DNA from: Pseudomonadota bacterium
Lineage (GTDB): Bacteria; Pseudomonadota; Gammaproteobacteria; Pseudomonadales; Azotimanducaceae
NCBI GenBank assembly: GCA_027624035.1
Contig: JAQBUI010000019.1
Coordinates: 1-59,411, forward strand
Reading direction: 5' to 3'
DNA: 59,411 nt
Position 1 is the stretch's first letter. Each line of letters opens with the position of its first letter. This document shows, piece after piece, positions 30,726 to 39,634 of the stretch. The notes beneath the pieces were generated by a model. That model saw nothing but the letters and a program-made list of their open reading frames with translations. It was not told where the DNA came from and ran no database searches. The position numbers and the translations under genes were made by a program.

Positions 30726-31044
30726 CTGACCCCACCTAACCCAATGGTCTGCCCAGCCAGTCTGCTCTCTGTGTCACTTCAAGCCCCGATGACCCCTGTT
30801 CAATCGCTGCCTGTAGGTCTCCAGCCGAAACGGGACCAAAAGCCACCCTATTCGTCGGGGTGCAGAGTATAGAGATTAACCGCAGAAGGGGCAACCAAGG
30901 CCAGGGCAATCGGCAAAGAAATCTATGCCCATTCTGTCAACGAGATTTACACCAGTATGGTCGCCTGGCAACGACCCCGGTCAACCCAGCCTGGCTTCGA
31001 ACTCCGGTCAGGCGCATCGATCACGGATCACCCGGCCAGGACGT
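30726..31044. other. 319-nt spacer between parB and atpI: atp operon promoter region
   Basis: No gene is visible. It should hold the parB end and the atp operon promoter on the minus strand (see 30866-30894). A TTCGAA-containing stretch near 30996 does not fold as a tRNA arm. No clear intrinsic terminator for parB is seen, so parAB transcripts may read into atpI. Confidence 0.6.
30866..30894 (-). promoter_or_regulatory. candidate atp operon promoter
   Basis: On the minus strand, TTGCCC (30894-30889, 4/6 to -35) is followed after exactly 17 nt by TATACT (30871-30866, 5/6 to -10). It points at atpI, about 140 nt before its ATG. Confidence 0.5.
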
Positions 31045-31911
31045 CTATTCCAGTTTCCCGAATCGGGCCAGGATTCCATCGAGTTCATCGAGGCTGCTGT
31101 AACTGATCACGACCTTCCCCTTACCCTTGCTGTGCTGGATCCGCACCGGCTGTCCGAAACTGGCAGAGAGCCGGTCCTGAAGCTTGCGGGTATCTGAATC
31201 AACGGACACGGGTTTCGGTGGCGGTGGCTTGCTTCCCCAGTGACGTACCAGTTCCTCGGCCTGACGAACGTTGAGCTGGCGGTCAACAATCTGGTTTGCG
31301 GCCGCTTCCTGCTCGGAGTCAGCCAGTGACAGCAGCGCCCTGGCGTGCCCGAAATCAATGTCGCCACTGCCGACAAGTGCCATCACCCGGGGCGCAAGAT
31401 TGTTCAGGCGCAGATAATTGGTGATGGCGGTTCTGCTCTTGCCAACAGCATCTGCGACCTGCTGATGGGTCAGATTGAATTCCGAAACAAGCCGCTGCAG
31501 TGCCTGGGCTTCTTCCATCGCGTTCAGATCCTCGCGCTGAACATTCTCAATCAGTGACATGGCAAGAGCCGCCTCATCATCAACATCCCTGATAACAGCG
31601 GGGATCGTCTCGAGCGATGCTCGCTGGGCCGCCCGCCAGCGCCGTTCTCCAGCGATGATCTCAAACCGGTTTTCCGCCACGGGTCGCACCACGATCGGCT
31701 GCATCACGCCCTGATGACGAATGGACTGCGCCAGTTCTTCCAGCGCTTCTTCCGGGAAGTCCTTCCTCGGCTGATACTTGCCTGGCCTTAGCCACTCTAT
31801 GGGAAGGTCCTGAAGGGCACTCGGCTCTGGATTCGGCTGGTCATCAGCATTACCGCCAAGCAGGGCATCCAGGCCCCGGCCCAATCCACGTTTTTTTCCT
31901 TTTGCTACCAT
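31045..31911 (-). CDS. parB: chromosome partitioning protein ParB
   Basis: CTP-dependent clamp that loads at parS sites and spreads to organise origin segregation. The 288-residue protein starts with KGKKRGLGRGLDALLGG, has the CTP-binding motif GERRWRAA (88-95), the parS-reading helix-turn-helix THQQVADAVGKSRTAITNYLRL, and a C-terminal dimer domain. Two matching parS sites are found in recF. It lies 3 nt after parA. Confidence 0.97.
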   Translation of the reverse strand: MVAKGKKRGLGRGLDALLGGNADDQPNPEPSALQDLPIEWLRPGKYQPRKDFPEEALEELAQSIRHQGVMQPIVVRPVAENRFEIIAGERRWRAAQRASLETIPAVIRDVDDEAALAMSLIENVQREDLNAMEEAQALQRLVSEFNLTHQQVADAVGKSRTAITNYLRLNNLAPRVMALVGSGDIDFGHARALLSLADSEQEAAANQIVDRQLNVRQAEELVRHWGSKPPPPKPVSVDSDTRKLQDRLSASFGQPVRIQHSKGKGKVVISYSSLDELDGILARFGKLE

Positions 31912-31914
31912 GGT

Positions 31915-32673
31915 CTACTCCACACGTCGCACCAACTCGCCCGCCAGTGCCAGATACGCCTGGGCACCCCGCGATTGCCTGTCATAGTACAGCACAGGAA
32001 GGCCGTAGCTCGGGGCTTCAGCTAACCGTACATTCCTGGGAATGACGGTACGATAAACCTGGTCATCGAAATGTTCAGTCAACTGTCGGGACACATCCAT
32101 CGTAAGGCTGTTACGGGCGTCGAACATCGTCCTCACAATACCCTCAATCCGCAGGCCCGGATTCAGCCTGGTGGTCATTCTGGATATGGTGTTAACCAGC
32201 GCCGAGAGCCCCTCCAGGGCATAGTATTCACACTGCATCGGGATCAACACGGCCTCGGCCGCCACCAGTCCGTTGACGGTCAATAACCCAAGCGATGGTG
32301 GACAGTCTATGATGATGTAGCCGAAACGCTTGTCGACCACCGCAAGCGCCTGCTTTAACCGAAACTCCCAACCCGGGATACTCAGTAATTCAATCTCAGC
32401 GCCCGTCAGATCCACGTTGGCAGGCAATACGTGATAGCCGGACGCTTCGGCGTTGATCATCGCGTCCTCGACCGGAACCTGGTCGATCAGAACATCGTAA
32501 ACCGAAAAAGCCTGGTCCTCTTTCTCGATGCCGCTTCCGGTCGTGGCATTCCCCTGAGGGTCCAGGTCTACGAGCAACACTTCCCGGCCCATCGCTGCCA
32601 GGGAAGCTGCCAGATTCAGGCTGGTCGTGGTCTTGCCGACACCACCTTTCTGATTTGCGATCGCGAGGATCAT
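31915..32673 (-). CDS. parA: chromosome partitioning ATPase ParA (Soj)
   Basis: DNA-binding ATPase that moves ParB-parS complexes. The 252-residue protein begins MILAIANQKGGVGKTTTS with the deviant Walker A KGGVGKTT (9-16), and has LLVDLDPQGN and IIIDCPPSLGLL. Its start overlaps the rsmG stop by 4 nt (ATGA). Chromosomal location next to rsmG/mnmG and oriC identifies it as the chromosomal Par system rather than a plasmid one. Confidence 0.97.
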   Translation of the reverse strand: MILAIANQKGGVGKTTTSLNLAASLAAMGREVLLVDLDPQGNATTGSGIEKEDQAFSVYDVLIDQVPVEDAMINAEASGYHVLPANVDLTGAEIELLSIPGWEFRLKQALAVVDKRFGYIIIDCPPSLGLLTVNGLVAAEAVLIPMQCEYYALEGLSALVNTISRMTTRLNPGLRIEGIVRTMFDARNSLTMDVSRQLTEHFDDQVYRTVIPRNVRLAEAPSYGLPVLYYDRQSRGAQAYLALAGELVRRVE

Positions 32674-33287
32674 GCTGCGGTCACCTCACCCGGTTCCAGA
32701 CGAATTGCCCAGCGCTGCGCATCCAGCATCGGAACACGCAAAGGCGTTGCGTCCCGGATACGGAGACGATGAGAACCGGACAATACCTCCGAATGACTCT
32801 TCATCGCGATGAGATTACCACTGCGGGCAACCAGATGGGCACACTGATCAGCCAGTTCGTCGAGCGGTGCAAGGGCTCTGCACAGCACCTGATCGTATTG
32901 CTGGCGCCAATCCTCCAGTCGCGACTGGATCACGGTGAGATTTTGCAGACCGAGGCTGATGCGGGCCTGGGTGAGGAATCGGGTCTTTTTGCCGTTACTG
33001 TCGAGCAGCGTAAATTGCCGTTCAGGAAAGTGCAGCGCCAGGGGAATCCCCGGGAGTCCAGCACCACTTCCCACATCGATGATCCGCTGTCCATCGATGA
33101 GTGGTACGATGGACAGCGAATCCAGCAGGTGCTGGCTGACCATTTGCGCAGGGTCCCGAATCGCCGTCAAATTATAGGTCCGGTTCCAGCGTTCAAGACA
33201 CAGCAGGTAGTCCAGGTATTCATCCCGGTAGGAACATTCGAAAGCGAGCGCCTGGAGGCCCGAACGGATAAGCTGCTCCAGAGTCAT
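32670..33287 (-). CDS. rsmG: 16S rRNA (guanine527-N7)-methyltransferase
   Basis: SAM-dependent methyltransferase for G527 of 16S rRNA. The 205-residue protein has the SAM loop DVGSGAGLPG at 71-80 and the upstream NRTYNLTAIRDP region typical of GidB. Length matches E. coli (207 aa). Its start shares one base with the mnmG stop and its end overlaps parA by 4 nt. Confidence 0.97.
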   Translation of the reverse strand: MTLEQLIRSGLQALAFECSYRDEYLDYLLCLERWNRTYNLTAIRDPAQMVSQHLLDSLSIVPLIDGQRIIDVGSGAGLPGIPLALHFPERQFTLLDSNGKKTRFLTQARISLGLQNLTVIQSRLEDWRQQYDQVLCRALAPLDELADQCAHLVARSGNLIAMKSHSEVLSGSHRLRIRDATPLRVPMLDAQRWAIRLEPGEVTAA

Positions 33288-35161
33288 CAGGCGGTTTTCA
33301 GTGTTCCGGATGCCCTCGACTTCTTCAGATGAACCAGCAGCAGCGATACAGCGGCAGGGGTCACACCTGATATTCTGGATGCCTGCCCAACCGTCGACGG
33401 CTGAACCTCTTCGAGTTTCTGGCGGACCTCATTGGAGAGCCCTCTTACCTGCCCGTAGTCAGTCCCTTCCGGTATGACCGTCCCATGCTGAGATTTGATT
33501 CGATCAATATCCTGTTGCTGGCGGGCAATGTATCCGGCGTATTTGGCATCGATCTCAACCTGTTCACGGACCTCATCAGGCGCGTCCAGGCCGCCGATTG
33601 CTAGCAGCGTACCCACATCAACGCCCGGGCGTTTGACGAGTTCGTGCAGGGTATATTCCCTTGCCATTGGCTGTCCGAGGCATGCTTCGATCTCCGGGTT
33701 CCCTGGCTGAATGCACCTGGTGGTCATTTCCAGACGAAGTTGCTCGATCTGTTCTGCCTTCCTGGAGAAAGCGGCCCATCGCGCTTCATTGACAAGACCC
33801 ATGTCTCGACCGCGCGCCGTCAACCGACGGTCCGCATTGTCCTGACGGAGTACCAACCGATACTCAGCACGGCTCGTAAACATCCGATAGGGTTCCCGGG
33901 TTCCCAGCGTGATCAGATCGTCGATCAGGACACCGATATAGGCCTCGCTTCGATCAGGACACCAGGGTGCCTCGCCCCTGACCTGCCGCGCCGCGTTAAT
34001 GCCGGCAATCAGCCCCTGGGCAGCGGCTTCTTCATATCCCGTCGTGCCGTTGATCTGGCCCGCAAAATACAGACCGTCTACGTGTCTTGTCTGTAACGAG
34101 GACTTGAGGTCTCTTGGTTCAAAATAGTCATATTCAATGGCGTACCCTGGTCGGGTGATATGCGCCTGCTCAAAGCCCCCGATCGAATGTACCAGCTCGG
34201 TCTGGACGTCGTACGGCAGACTGGTGGAGATCCCGTTGGGATAGACTTCCCGGGTGGTGAGCCCTTCCGGCTCGATAAAAATCTGATGCCCGGTACGTTC
34301 AGCGAACCGGACCACCTTATCCTCTATGGACGGACAATATCGGGGGCCCACGCCATCAATCTCACCCGTGTACAAAGGAGACCGGTCCAGACCGGCGCGA
34401 ATGATGTCGTGGGTCCGTTCATTGGTGTGGGTAATGAAACAAGGCACCTGACGCGGATGCTCGGAACCGTCAGAGAGAAAGGACATCACTGGCGCCGGAT
34501 CATCTCCCGGTTGCGCCTCCAGTCCGTCGAAATCGATCGTTCTGCCATCGATCCGGGGCGGCGTGCCGGTCTTCAGGCGGCCCACGGTAAAGGGCATCTC
34601 CCGCAGTCGCTGTGCCAGCCGGTTCGACGGCGCATCGCCGGCCCGGCCGCCCTCGTGTCGGGCCATGCCCACATGGATCAGTCCGCCCAGGAACGTCCCG
34701 ACAGTCAGGACCACAGCGGGGGCATGAAAGGTGAGTCCCAGGCCGGTAACCACACCACGTACCCGGCCGTTCTCGATCAGCAGATCCTCTACTGATTGCT
34801 GAAACAGGTGCAGATTGTCCTGGGCCTCAATGATCTGCCTGATCGCGATCCGATAGAGCGCCCGGTCCGCCTGGGCCCGGGTAGCTCGTACTGCCGGCCC
34901 CTTACGGGAATTGAGTGTACGAAAGTGAATGCCCGCCTGGTCCGCTGCCACCGCCATGGCACCGCCCAGAGCATCAATTTCCTTGACCAGATGGCTCTTG
35001 CCAATGCCACCGATGGCTGGATTACAGGACATCTGGCCCAACGTCTCAATATTCTGGGTCAGCAATAGAGTCCTGCAGCCAATCCTCGCGGCCGCGAGCG
35101 CCGCTTCAGTTCCGGCATGTCCGCCGCCAACGATGATGACGTCGTAATGGCTGTGATTCAC
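33287..35161 (-). CDS. mnmG: tRNA uridine-5-carboxymethylaminomethyl modification enzyme MnmG
   Basis: FAD enzyme that, with MnmE, makes the cmnm5 group at the wobble uridine of tRNAs. The 624-residue protein has the FAD motif GGGHAG (12-17), the conserved [27 protein letters not shown] segment, and the C-terminal helical domain that contacts MnmE. The start is a GTG. It lies 62 nt after mnmE. Confidence 0.97.
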   Translation of the reverse strand: MNHSHYDVIIVGGGHAGTEAALAAARIGCRTLLLTQNIETLGQMSCNPAIGGIGKSHLVKEIDALGGAMAVAADQAGIHFRTLNSRKGPAVRATRAQADRALYRIAIRQIIEAQDNLHLFQQSVEDLLIENGRVRGVVTGLGLTFHAPAVVLTVGTFLGGLIHVGMARHEGGRAGDAPSNRLAQRLREMPFTVGRLKTGTPPRIDGRTIDFDGLEAQPGDDPAPVMSFLSDGSEHPRQVPCFITHTNERTHDIIRAGLDRSPLYTGEIDGVGPRYCPSIEDKVVRFAERTGHQIFIEPEGLTTREVYPNGISTSLPYDVQTELVHSIGGFEQAHITRPGYAIEYDYFEPRDLKSSLQTRHVDGLYFAGQINGTTGYEEAAAQGLIAGINAARQVRGEAPWCPDRSEAYIGVLIDDLITLGTREPYRMFTSRAEYRLVLRQDNADRRLTARGRDMGLVNEARWAAFSRKAEQIEQLRLEMTTRCIQPGNPEIEACLGQPMAREYTLHELVKRPGVDVGTLLAIGGLDAPDEVREQVEIDAKYAGYIARQQQDIDRIKSQHGTVIPEGTDYGQVRGLSNEVRQKLEEVQPSTVGQASRISGVTPAAVSLLLVHLKKSRASGTLKTA

Positions 35162-35223
35162 GGCTGAACCCTCAATTCAGGGACGGGGAAGTATACGTAT
35201 GGTATTGCCAATGTCCACGATGG

Positions 35224-36588
35224 TCATTTGCCAATACAGAAGCTAGAAAATATCCGGCCCAGCAGATCGTCGCTGGTGAACACGCCTGTGATCTCGCCCA
35301 GAGACTGCTGACAGTAACGGAGATCCTCAGCCAGCAACTCTCCCGAATGATCCTCCCGATATCGGGAAAACCCTTGCTCCAGATGTCGCTCGGCGTCTTG
35401 CAGAGCCTTGACATGACGGCTGCGGGCACTGAACGTGCCCTCTTGCCCGGACTGAAAACCGATTTCTGTCTTGATCCGGTCCTTCAGATGATCGATTCCT
35501 TCTCCAGTCAGCGCCGAGACGACGCAAGCCCCCGGCGGTAGCCCGGCAAACGGCTGCGAGACAAGATCAGCCTTGTTAAGCACCAGCAGACATCGGCTGT
35601 CATCGGGCAGGCTCCGCCGGATATCCTGAGCCTCGTGCAGCCCGGACCCGATCGGTTTATCCACGTGGCCGGTCAACGCCACGACAATGACAATCAGATC
35701 CGCCCGGGCGATCTCGTTCTCGGCGCGCCTGACGCCCTCGCGTTCGATGGGATCAGTCGAATCCCGAAGGCCTGCGGTATCGACCAGCCTGACAGGTATT
35801 CCGTCGATGTGGATGTGTTCATTGACGATATCCCGGGTAGTACCCGGGATCGCCGTCACAATGGACGTGTCTCTGCCGGTCACCCGGTTCATCAAACTGG
35901 ACTTGCCGGCGTTGGGCCTGCCGGCAAACACGATGTTGACGCCTTCTCTCAGTAACGCACCCTGGGTCGCGCCGGCGATAACCCTCTTGAATCGCTCACG
36001 CAGTGAATCGAGCTCTCTGCCGACGCGCTCATCACCAAGAAAATCGATCTCCTCTTCCGGAAAGTCCATCGCGGCTTCTACGTAAATCCGGATCTGGATG
36101 ACGCCCTCTGTCAGGTCATGAACCGCCTCTGAGAACGCGCCTTCAAGCGAGCGCACCGCGTTTCTGGCTGCCTCACTGCTGGCACTGTCAATCAGGTCAG
36201 CGATGGCCTCTGCCTGAGACAGGTCGATCTTGTCGTTCAGAAAAGCTCGCTCCGAGAATTCCCCGGGACGCGCTGGCCTCGCGCCAAGGCCGAGCACACG
36301 CTCAACCAGCAGATTCATCACGACCGGACCGCCATGGCCCTGTAGTTCAAGAACGTCTTCACCGGTAAACGAGTGGGGAGCGGGAAAATAAAGGGCCAGG
36401 CCCACATCGATCGCGGCGCCGTCCGCATCGCGAAAAGCACAATAGACGGCGTAACGTGGTGTGGGCAAAGACCCGGCAACAGCTACCGCGATGGACTCTG
36501 CCAGAGGTCCCGAGATACGTACCACCCCGATGCCACCGCGTCCAACCGGCGTGGCCACTGCGACAATCGTGTCGCCAGCGGGGTTCAT
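35224..36588 (-). CDS. mnmE: tRNA modification GTPase MnmE
   Basis: GTPase partner of MnmG. From the ATG at 36588 the product is 454 aa, the same as E. coli. This start forms an ATGA overlap with the yidC stop, which favours it over an upstream Met. Visible are the formyl-THF-binding N-domain (TIVAVATPVGRGGIGVVRISG-type start), the G domain with G1 GRPNAGKS (223-230), DTAGLR and NKAD, and the C-terminal catalytic CIGK. Confidence 0.98.
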   Translation of the reverse strand: MNPAGDTIVAVATPVGRGGIGVVRISGPLAESIAVAVAGSLPTPRYAVYCAFRDADGAAIDVGLALYFPAPHSFTGEDVLELQGHGGPVVMNLLVERVLGLGARPARPGEFSERAFLNDKIDLSQAEAIADLIDSASSEAARNAVRSLEGAFSEAVHDLTEGVIQIRIYVEAAMDFPEEEIDFLGDERVGRELDSLRERFKRVIAGATQGALLREGVNIVFAGRPNAGKSSLMNRVTGRDTSIVTAIPGTTRDIVNEHIHIDGIPVRLVDTAGLRDSTDPIEREGVRRAENEIARADLIVIVVALTGHVDKPIGSGLHEAQDIRRSLPDDSRCLLVLNKADLVSQPFAGLPPGACVVSALTGEGIDHLKDRIKTEIGFQSGQEGTFSARSRHVKALQDAERHLEQGFSRYREDHSGELLAEDLRYCQQSLGEITGVFTSDDLLGRIFSSFCIGK

Positions 36589-38279
36589 TTTTCCAGGTCG
36601 AGCTGCCGGGTGACCCACCACTGCTGGGCAATGGACAGGACGTTGTTAACAAGCCAGTACAGCACGAGGCCGGCCGGAAACCACAGAAAAAAGAAGGTAA
36701 ACATGATCGGCATCAATTTGAAGATTTTTGCCTGCATGGGATCCGGTGGCTCTGGCTGCATCAGGGTCACAAAATACATGGATACGCCCATCAGGATCGG
36801 CAGCACAAAGTACGGGTCCATCACTGCCAGGTCTTCGATCCACAGCATGAACGGCGCCTGGCGTAGTTCAACACTCTCCAGTAACACCCAGTAAAGGGCA
36901 ATGAACACCGGCATCTGGAGTAGCAGCGGCAGACAGCCACCGAGTGGATTGGCACCTTCCTTCTTGTACAGGGCCATCATCTCCTGGGAGAATTTCTGCC
37001 GATCCTCACCATACTGTTCCTTCAGACGCACCATCTTGGGCTGGAGTTTTCGAAGCTTGGCATTGGATCTGAAGCTCGCTGCAGACAGCGGATAGAGCAA
37101 CAGCTTGACCACCAGAGTCAGGATCATGATCGCCACACCCCAGTTCACGACGAACCCCTGGATGAAGGTCAACATATGAAACAGTGGCTGCGCCAGCCAC
37201 CAGAGAAAACCATAATCAACGGTAAGATCCAGACCTTCAGCAACTTCCTCCAGCCGGTACTGATCCTTCGGCCCGGCATAAAAACCAATCGCCTGGGACC
37301 CCTCGCTTCCGGCCGGTACGGTGATCAATGGTGCTGTCACACCAAACAAAAAAGTGTTCTGGCCCGATAATTTCCTGGCGCGGTAGGCATATTCGCCTTC
37401 ACCCTCTGGTACCAGAGCCGTCACGAAGTAATGTTGAACCATGGCGATGTAGCCGCCATTAAAGCGAGCACGATAGGGTTCTTCCTCCACATCGTCGAAC
37501 TCCAGCTTTTCAAACAACGCTTCCGGTGTTCGCGTCGCGCCACCCACATAGGGTTGCAGCCCCATTGCATTGGTCTTGGAATCGTGTGGATCTTCACCGT
37601 CACGCTTGATTTGCGCAAACATGGCACCGGTCCAGTCTTCCACTGATCCATTGCTGATCTCATAGAGGATTCGTACCAGATAATCCCCCCTGGCTAACTC
37701 GAAGACCTTGCGAATGCGTACGGACGAAGGGGTATCCAGGGTCAGAACAACTCTCATCTGATCCTGGTCACCGAGCTCATAGTGGGATTCTGCCACCGAA
37801 AACCGGGGTCTGCCGCCTGCTGTATCAGTGGCGTTGGGGCCAATGATGCCGCTTTGGGCACTATAGGCATTACGCGGGTCCACCAGGACAAATGGCTCTG
37901 CGGAGCCCAGTTGCCTGGGATACCGTCGCAGAGAGGCCTCAACAATGTCACCTCCCACGGTATCGATCACCAGGTTCAGGACGTCAGATTCAACCCGGAC
38001 CAGACGCTCCGCGGCGACCGGGGTAGCATCACCGGTGGGGCTGGTCGCCGGCTGTGACAAATCCAGGGAGGGAATCATCTCACTGGAAGAAGCTGCAGGC
38101 GTTGCCTCTCCCACGGGAACCTCACCCATGGCAGGAATACTGAGGTTGTCTGTCGGGTTTGCGACGGTCTCGGTCGGGGGTGTCTGTACAGCGTCGCCGT
38201 AGTCTTCATTCCACTTGAGTATGAGCATGTAGGCCGTTACGGCCAGGCCCAGCAGGATGAAGATCCGTTGGTAGTCCAT
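36585..38279 (-). CDS. yidC: membrane protein insertase YidC
   Basis: Inserts and folds inner-membrane proteins, including F0 subunits such as c, alone or with SecYEG. The ATG at 38279 gives 564 aa; an in-frame TTG one codon earlier is less likely. There is one N-terminal helix (about 6-22), a Pro/Thr-rich linker, a large periplasmic beta domain (about 60-340) and the five-helix conserved core (about 350-555) with the positively charged coiled loop KLRKLQPKMVRLKEQYGEDRQ. The start shares one base with the yidD stop (TGATG). Confidence 0.97.
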   Translation of the reverse strand: MDYQRIFILLGLAVTAYMLILKWNEDYGDAVQTPPTETVANPTDNLSIPAMGEVPVGEATPAASSSEMIPSLDLSQPATSPTGDATPVAAERLVRVESDVLNLVIDTVGGDIVEASLRRYPRQLGSAEPFVLVDPRNAYSAQSGIIGPNATDTAGGRPRFSVAESHYELGDQDQMRVVLTLDTPSSVRIRKVFELARGDYLVRILYEISNGSVEDWTGAMFAQIKRDGEDPHDSKTNAMGLQPYVGGATRTPEALFEKLEFDDVEEEPYRARFNGGYIAMVQHYFVTALVPEGEGEYAYRARKLSGQNTFLFGVTAPLITVPAGSEGSQAIGFYAGPKDQYRLEEVAEGLDLTVDYGFLWWLAQPLFHMLTFIQGFVVNWGVAIMILTLVVKLLLYPLSAASFRSNAKLRKLQPKMVRLKEQYGEDRQKFSQEMMALYKKEGANPLGGCLPLLLQMPVFIALYWVLLESVELRQAPFMLWIEDLAVMDPYFVLPILMGVSMYFVTLMQPEPPDPMQAKIFKLMPIMFTFFFLWFPAGLVLYWLVNNVLSIAQQWWVTRQLDLEK

Positions 38280-38542
38280 CAACGTGATTCCAGGGCGACG
38301 TGATCCGGGGAAGGCTGGTTTCCCGTCGGCACTTCATCGATACCCCCGGGATGGAATGGATGACATTTGGCCAGACGACACACGGCCAAACGGGTACCTT
38401 CGAGCGGCCCATGTTGTTCGATTGCCTGCATGGCATAGTGAGAGCACGTGGGGTGGAACCGACACCGATTTCCGAGAAAACCGCTTAGCGCGGCCTGATA
38501 AAGCCAGATCATACCGATCAATAGTTTGCGAACGAATTTCAT
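38279..38542 (-). CDS. yidD: membrane protein insertion efficiency factor YidD
   Basis: Small protein (87 aa) encoded between rnpA and yidC, thought to help YidC-dependent insertion. It has the family core RCRFHPTCSHYAMQAIEQHG and CHPFHPGGIDEVP, and an N-terminal amphipathic helix. It overlaps rnpA by 4 nt and yidC by 1 nt. Confidence 0.95.
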   Translation of the reverse strand: MKFVRKLLIGMIWLYQAALSGFLGNRCRFHPTCSHYAMQAIEQHGPLEGTRLAVCRLAKCHPFHPGGIDEVPTGNQPSPDHVALESR

Positions 38543-38910
38543 CTCGGCTCCTTGTCCACCAGTTGCCCAAACAGTCGATTAATATGCAGATGGATATCCG
38601 GTCGATCCAGGAGGTTGACCGGGCCACGAAGCAGAACGACAACATCAAAGTGTCTTTGCGACAGCGCACTCCGGCGAAAGGCCTCTCTGATGATCCGTTT
38701 GATCATATTTCGCTTCACAGCCGTGGGGGTGGTCCGTTTGCTGATGATCATACCTAATCTGCTGTAGCGGCAGGTATTCTCGCGAGCCAGGACAAGAAAG
38801 CCTGGTGTCGTCAGCCTATGGGATGGATGCTTGAAAACTGCATCGAAAGCCCGTCGGTCGCGAAGCCGCCGTTGTGGTGGAAACGACCGGGCATCAGCGC
38901 CCTGGGTCAA
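38539..38910 (-). CDS. rnpA: ribonuclease P protein component
   Basis: Protein cofactor of RNase P, which removes tRNA 5' leaders. The 123-residue basic protein has the family signature [17 protein letters not shown]. The predicted start is a TTG overlapping the rpmH stop as TTGA; a later start within the unconserved N-terminus is possible, but the signature is fully inside the frame. It lies in the usual rpmH-rnpA-yidD-yidC order. Confidence 0.95.
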   Translation of the reverse strand: MTQGADARSFPPQRRLRDRRAFDAVFKHPSHRLTTPGFLVLARENTCRYSRLGMIISKRTTPTAVKRNMIKRIIREAFRRSALSQRHFDVVVLLRGPVNLLDRPDIHLHINRLFGQLVDKEPR

Positions 38911-39041
38911 GCAGAAAGTTCTTTACGGCCCTTTGCACGTCTGCGCTTGAGTACCAGACGTCCGGCTCTGGTGGCCATACGCGAACGAAAGCCGTGAGTT
39001 CTCTTACGCTTGAGTACACTGGGTTGAAATGTTCTTTTCAT
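38907..39041 (-). CDS. rpmH: 50S ribosomal protein L34
   Basis: Very basic 44-residue protein starting [20 protein letters not shown], the universal L34 sequence, with the usual end [14 protein letters not shown]. The open frame continues 19 codons upstream, but ATG 39041 gives the canonical length. It is the first gene of the leftward run from oriC and has a strong promoter 29 nt upstream. Confidence 0.98.
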   Translation of the reverse strand: MKRTFQPSVLKRKRTHGFRSRMATRAGRLVLKRRRAKGRKELSA

Positions 39042-39069
39042 TACAAATGGCCAATTTGAAGAGCCGCGG

Positions 39070-39098
39070 ATTCTAATGAAGAACCGGTGTCCAGTCAA
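39070..39098 (-). promoter_or_regulatory. sigma-70 promoter for rpmH-rnpA
   Basis: On the minus strand TTGACT (39098-39093, 5/6) and TAGAAT (39075-39070, 5/6) are separated by exactly 17 nt. The -10 is 28 nt from the rpmH ATG. This is the best promoter match in the window, as expected for a ribosomal protein gene. Confidence 0.75.
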
Positions 39099-39165
39099 TT
39101 TGAGTGATGTGCTGAAACGATCGAAGGTGGTTGAACACGACTCGTTTCCTTTATTTCTATGCGCG

Positions 39166-39221
39166 TTTAATAATTAAGTATTCTTAAATATTTAAAAACT
39201 TGTTGTTGTTATTTCTATTAA
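39166..39221. other. AT-rich block, possible DNA unwinding element
   Basis: Only 7 of 56 bases are G or C, in a genome that is otherwise GC-rich. It lies at the rpmH side of the origin candidate, about 100-170 nt from the DnaA boxes. Melting here is inferred from composition only. Confidence 0.5.
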
Positions 39222-39322
39222 GAGTGGCAGGGCTGTGCGCAAGTGACTTTTCATACCCGATTTCAACGGGTTGGATGATGCCAAACAGACGGGATATCGG
39301 GGTCTTGTTCATGGGTACAAGC

Positions 39323-39331
39323 TGTGGATAG
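39323..39331 (-). promoter_or_regulatory. DnaA box, one mismatch
   Basis: TGTGGATAG is the reverse complement of CTATCCACA, one base from the consensus TTATCCACA. Confidence 0.55.
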
Positions 39332-39390
39332 TCAGTGGCGAAATGGATGACTTATCCTGGAGCCGGAAAAGACGCGAGCGCGGCATGAAG

Positions 39391-39423
39391 TTATCCACAG
39401 GTTAATCACAAGTTGATCACGGG
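39391..39423 (+). promoter_or_regulatory. perfect DnaA box followed by two degenerate copies at 11-nt spacing
   Basis: TTATCCACA (39391-39399) is the perfect consensus DnaA box. TTAATCACA (39402) and TTGATCACG (39413) follow at exact 11-nt steps, so the three 11-mers form a direct array, about one helix turn each, which would place DnaA molecules on one face of the DNA. The second and third copies are weak (2 and 4 mismatches). Confidence 0.65.
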
Positions 39424-39482
39424 TTTTACATAAATTACTGAATTTAAACTATTTTTTGGTTAGGGATTTTCCAAGGAAAGCT

Positions 39483-39511
39483 TTGCGCAGCCTGCCTATA
39501 GGGTTTACTAT
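39483..39511 (+). promoter_or_regulatory. possible dnaA promoter
   Basis: TTGCGC (39483-39488, 3/6) and TACTAT (39506-39511, 4/6) are 17 nt apart, 123 nt before the dnaA start and downstream of the DnaA boxes, allowing autoregulation. Confidence 0.38.
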
Positions 39512-39634
39512 CTCCTGGGTCGGGCGCGGTCAATGGAAAATGATAATGACCCTTTCTTCTCACGATCTGTGAGGAGTCCGCGACCCAAAATGATACAAAT
39601 GTAGCGTGAACGAACAATATTACGCGGGGGTTCT

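Larger units (their letters stand above)
39099..39605. other. oriC: chromosomal replication origin (oriC) candidate
   Basis: The 593-nt gap between rpmH and dnaA has no gene. It holds a very AT-rich block (39166-39221, 7 G/C in 56 bases), a second AT-rich block (about 39423-39462), one perfect DnaA box (39391-39399), a one-mismatch box in reverse (39323-39331) and a three-fold 11-nt repeat built on the box. Location beside dnaA, divergent gene directions on either side, and nearby parS agree with an origin. Exact limits are inferred. Confidence 0.75.

Noticed and set aside
30985..31020. TTCGAA-containing stretch as a tRNA
   Set aside because: No complementary T-arm, acceptor or anticodon stem could be formed around it.
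39352..39360. TTATCCTGG as a DnaA box
   Set aside because: Three mismatches at the conserved CACA end; not listed as a box.
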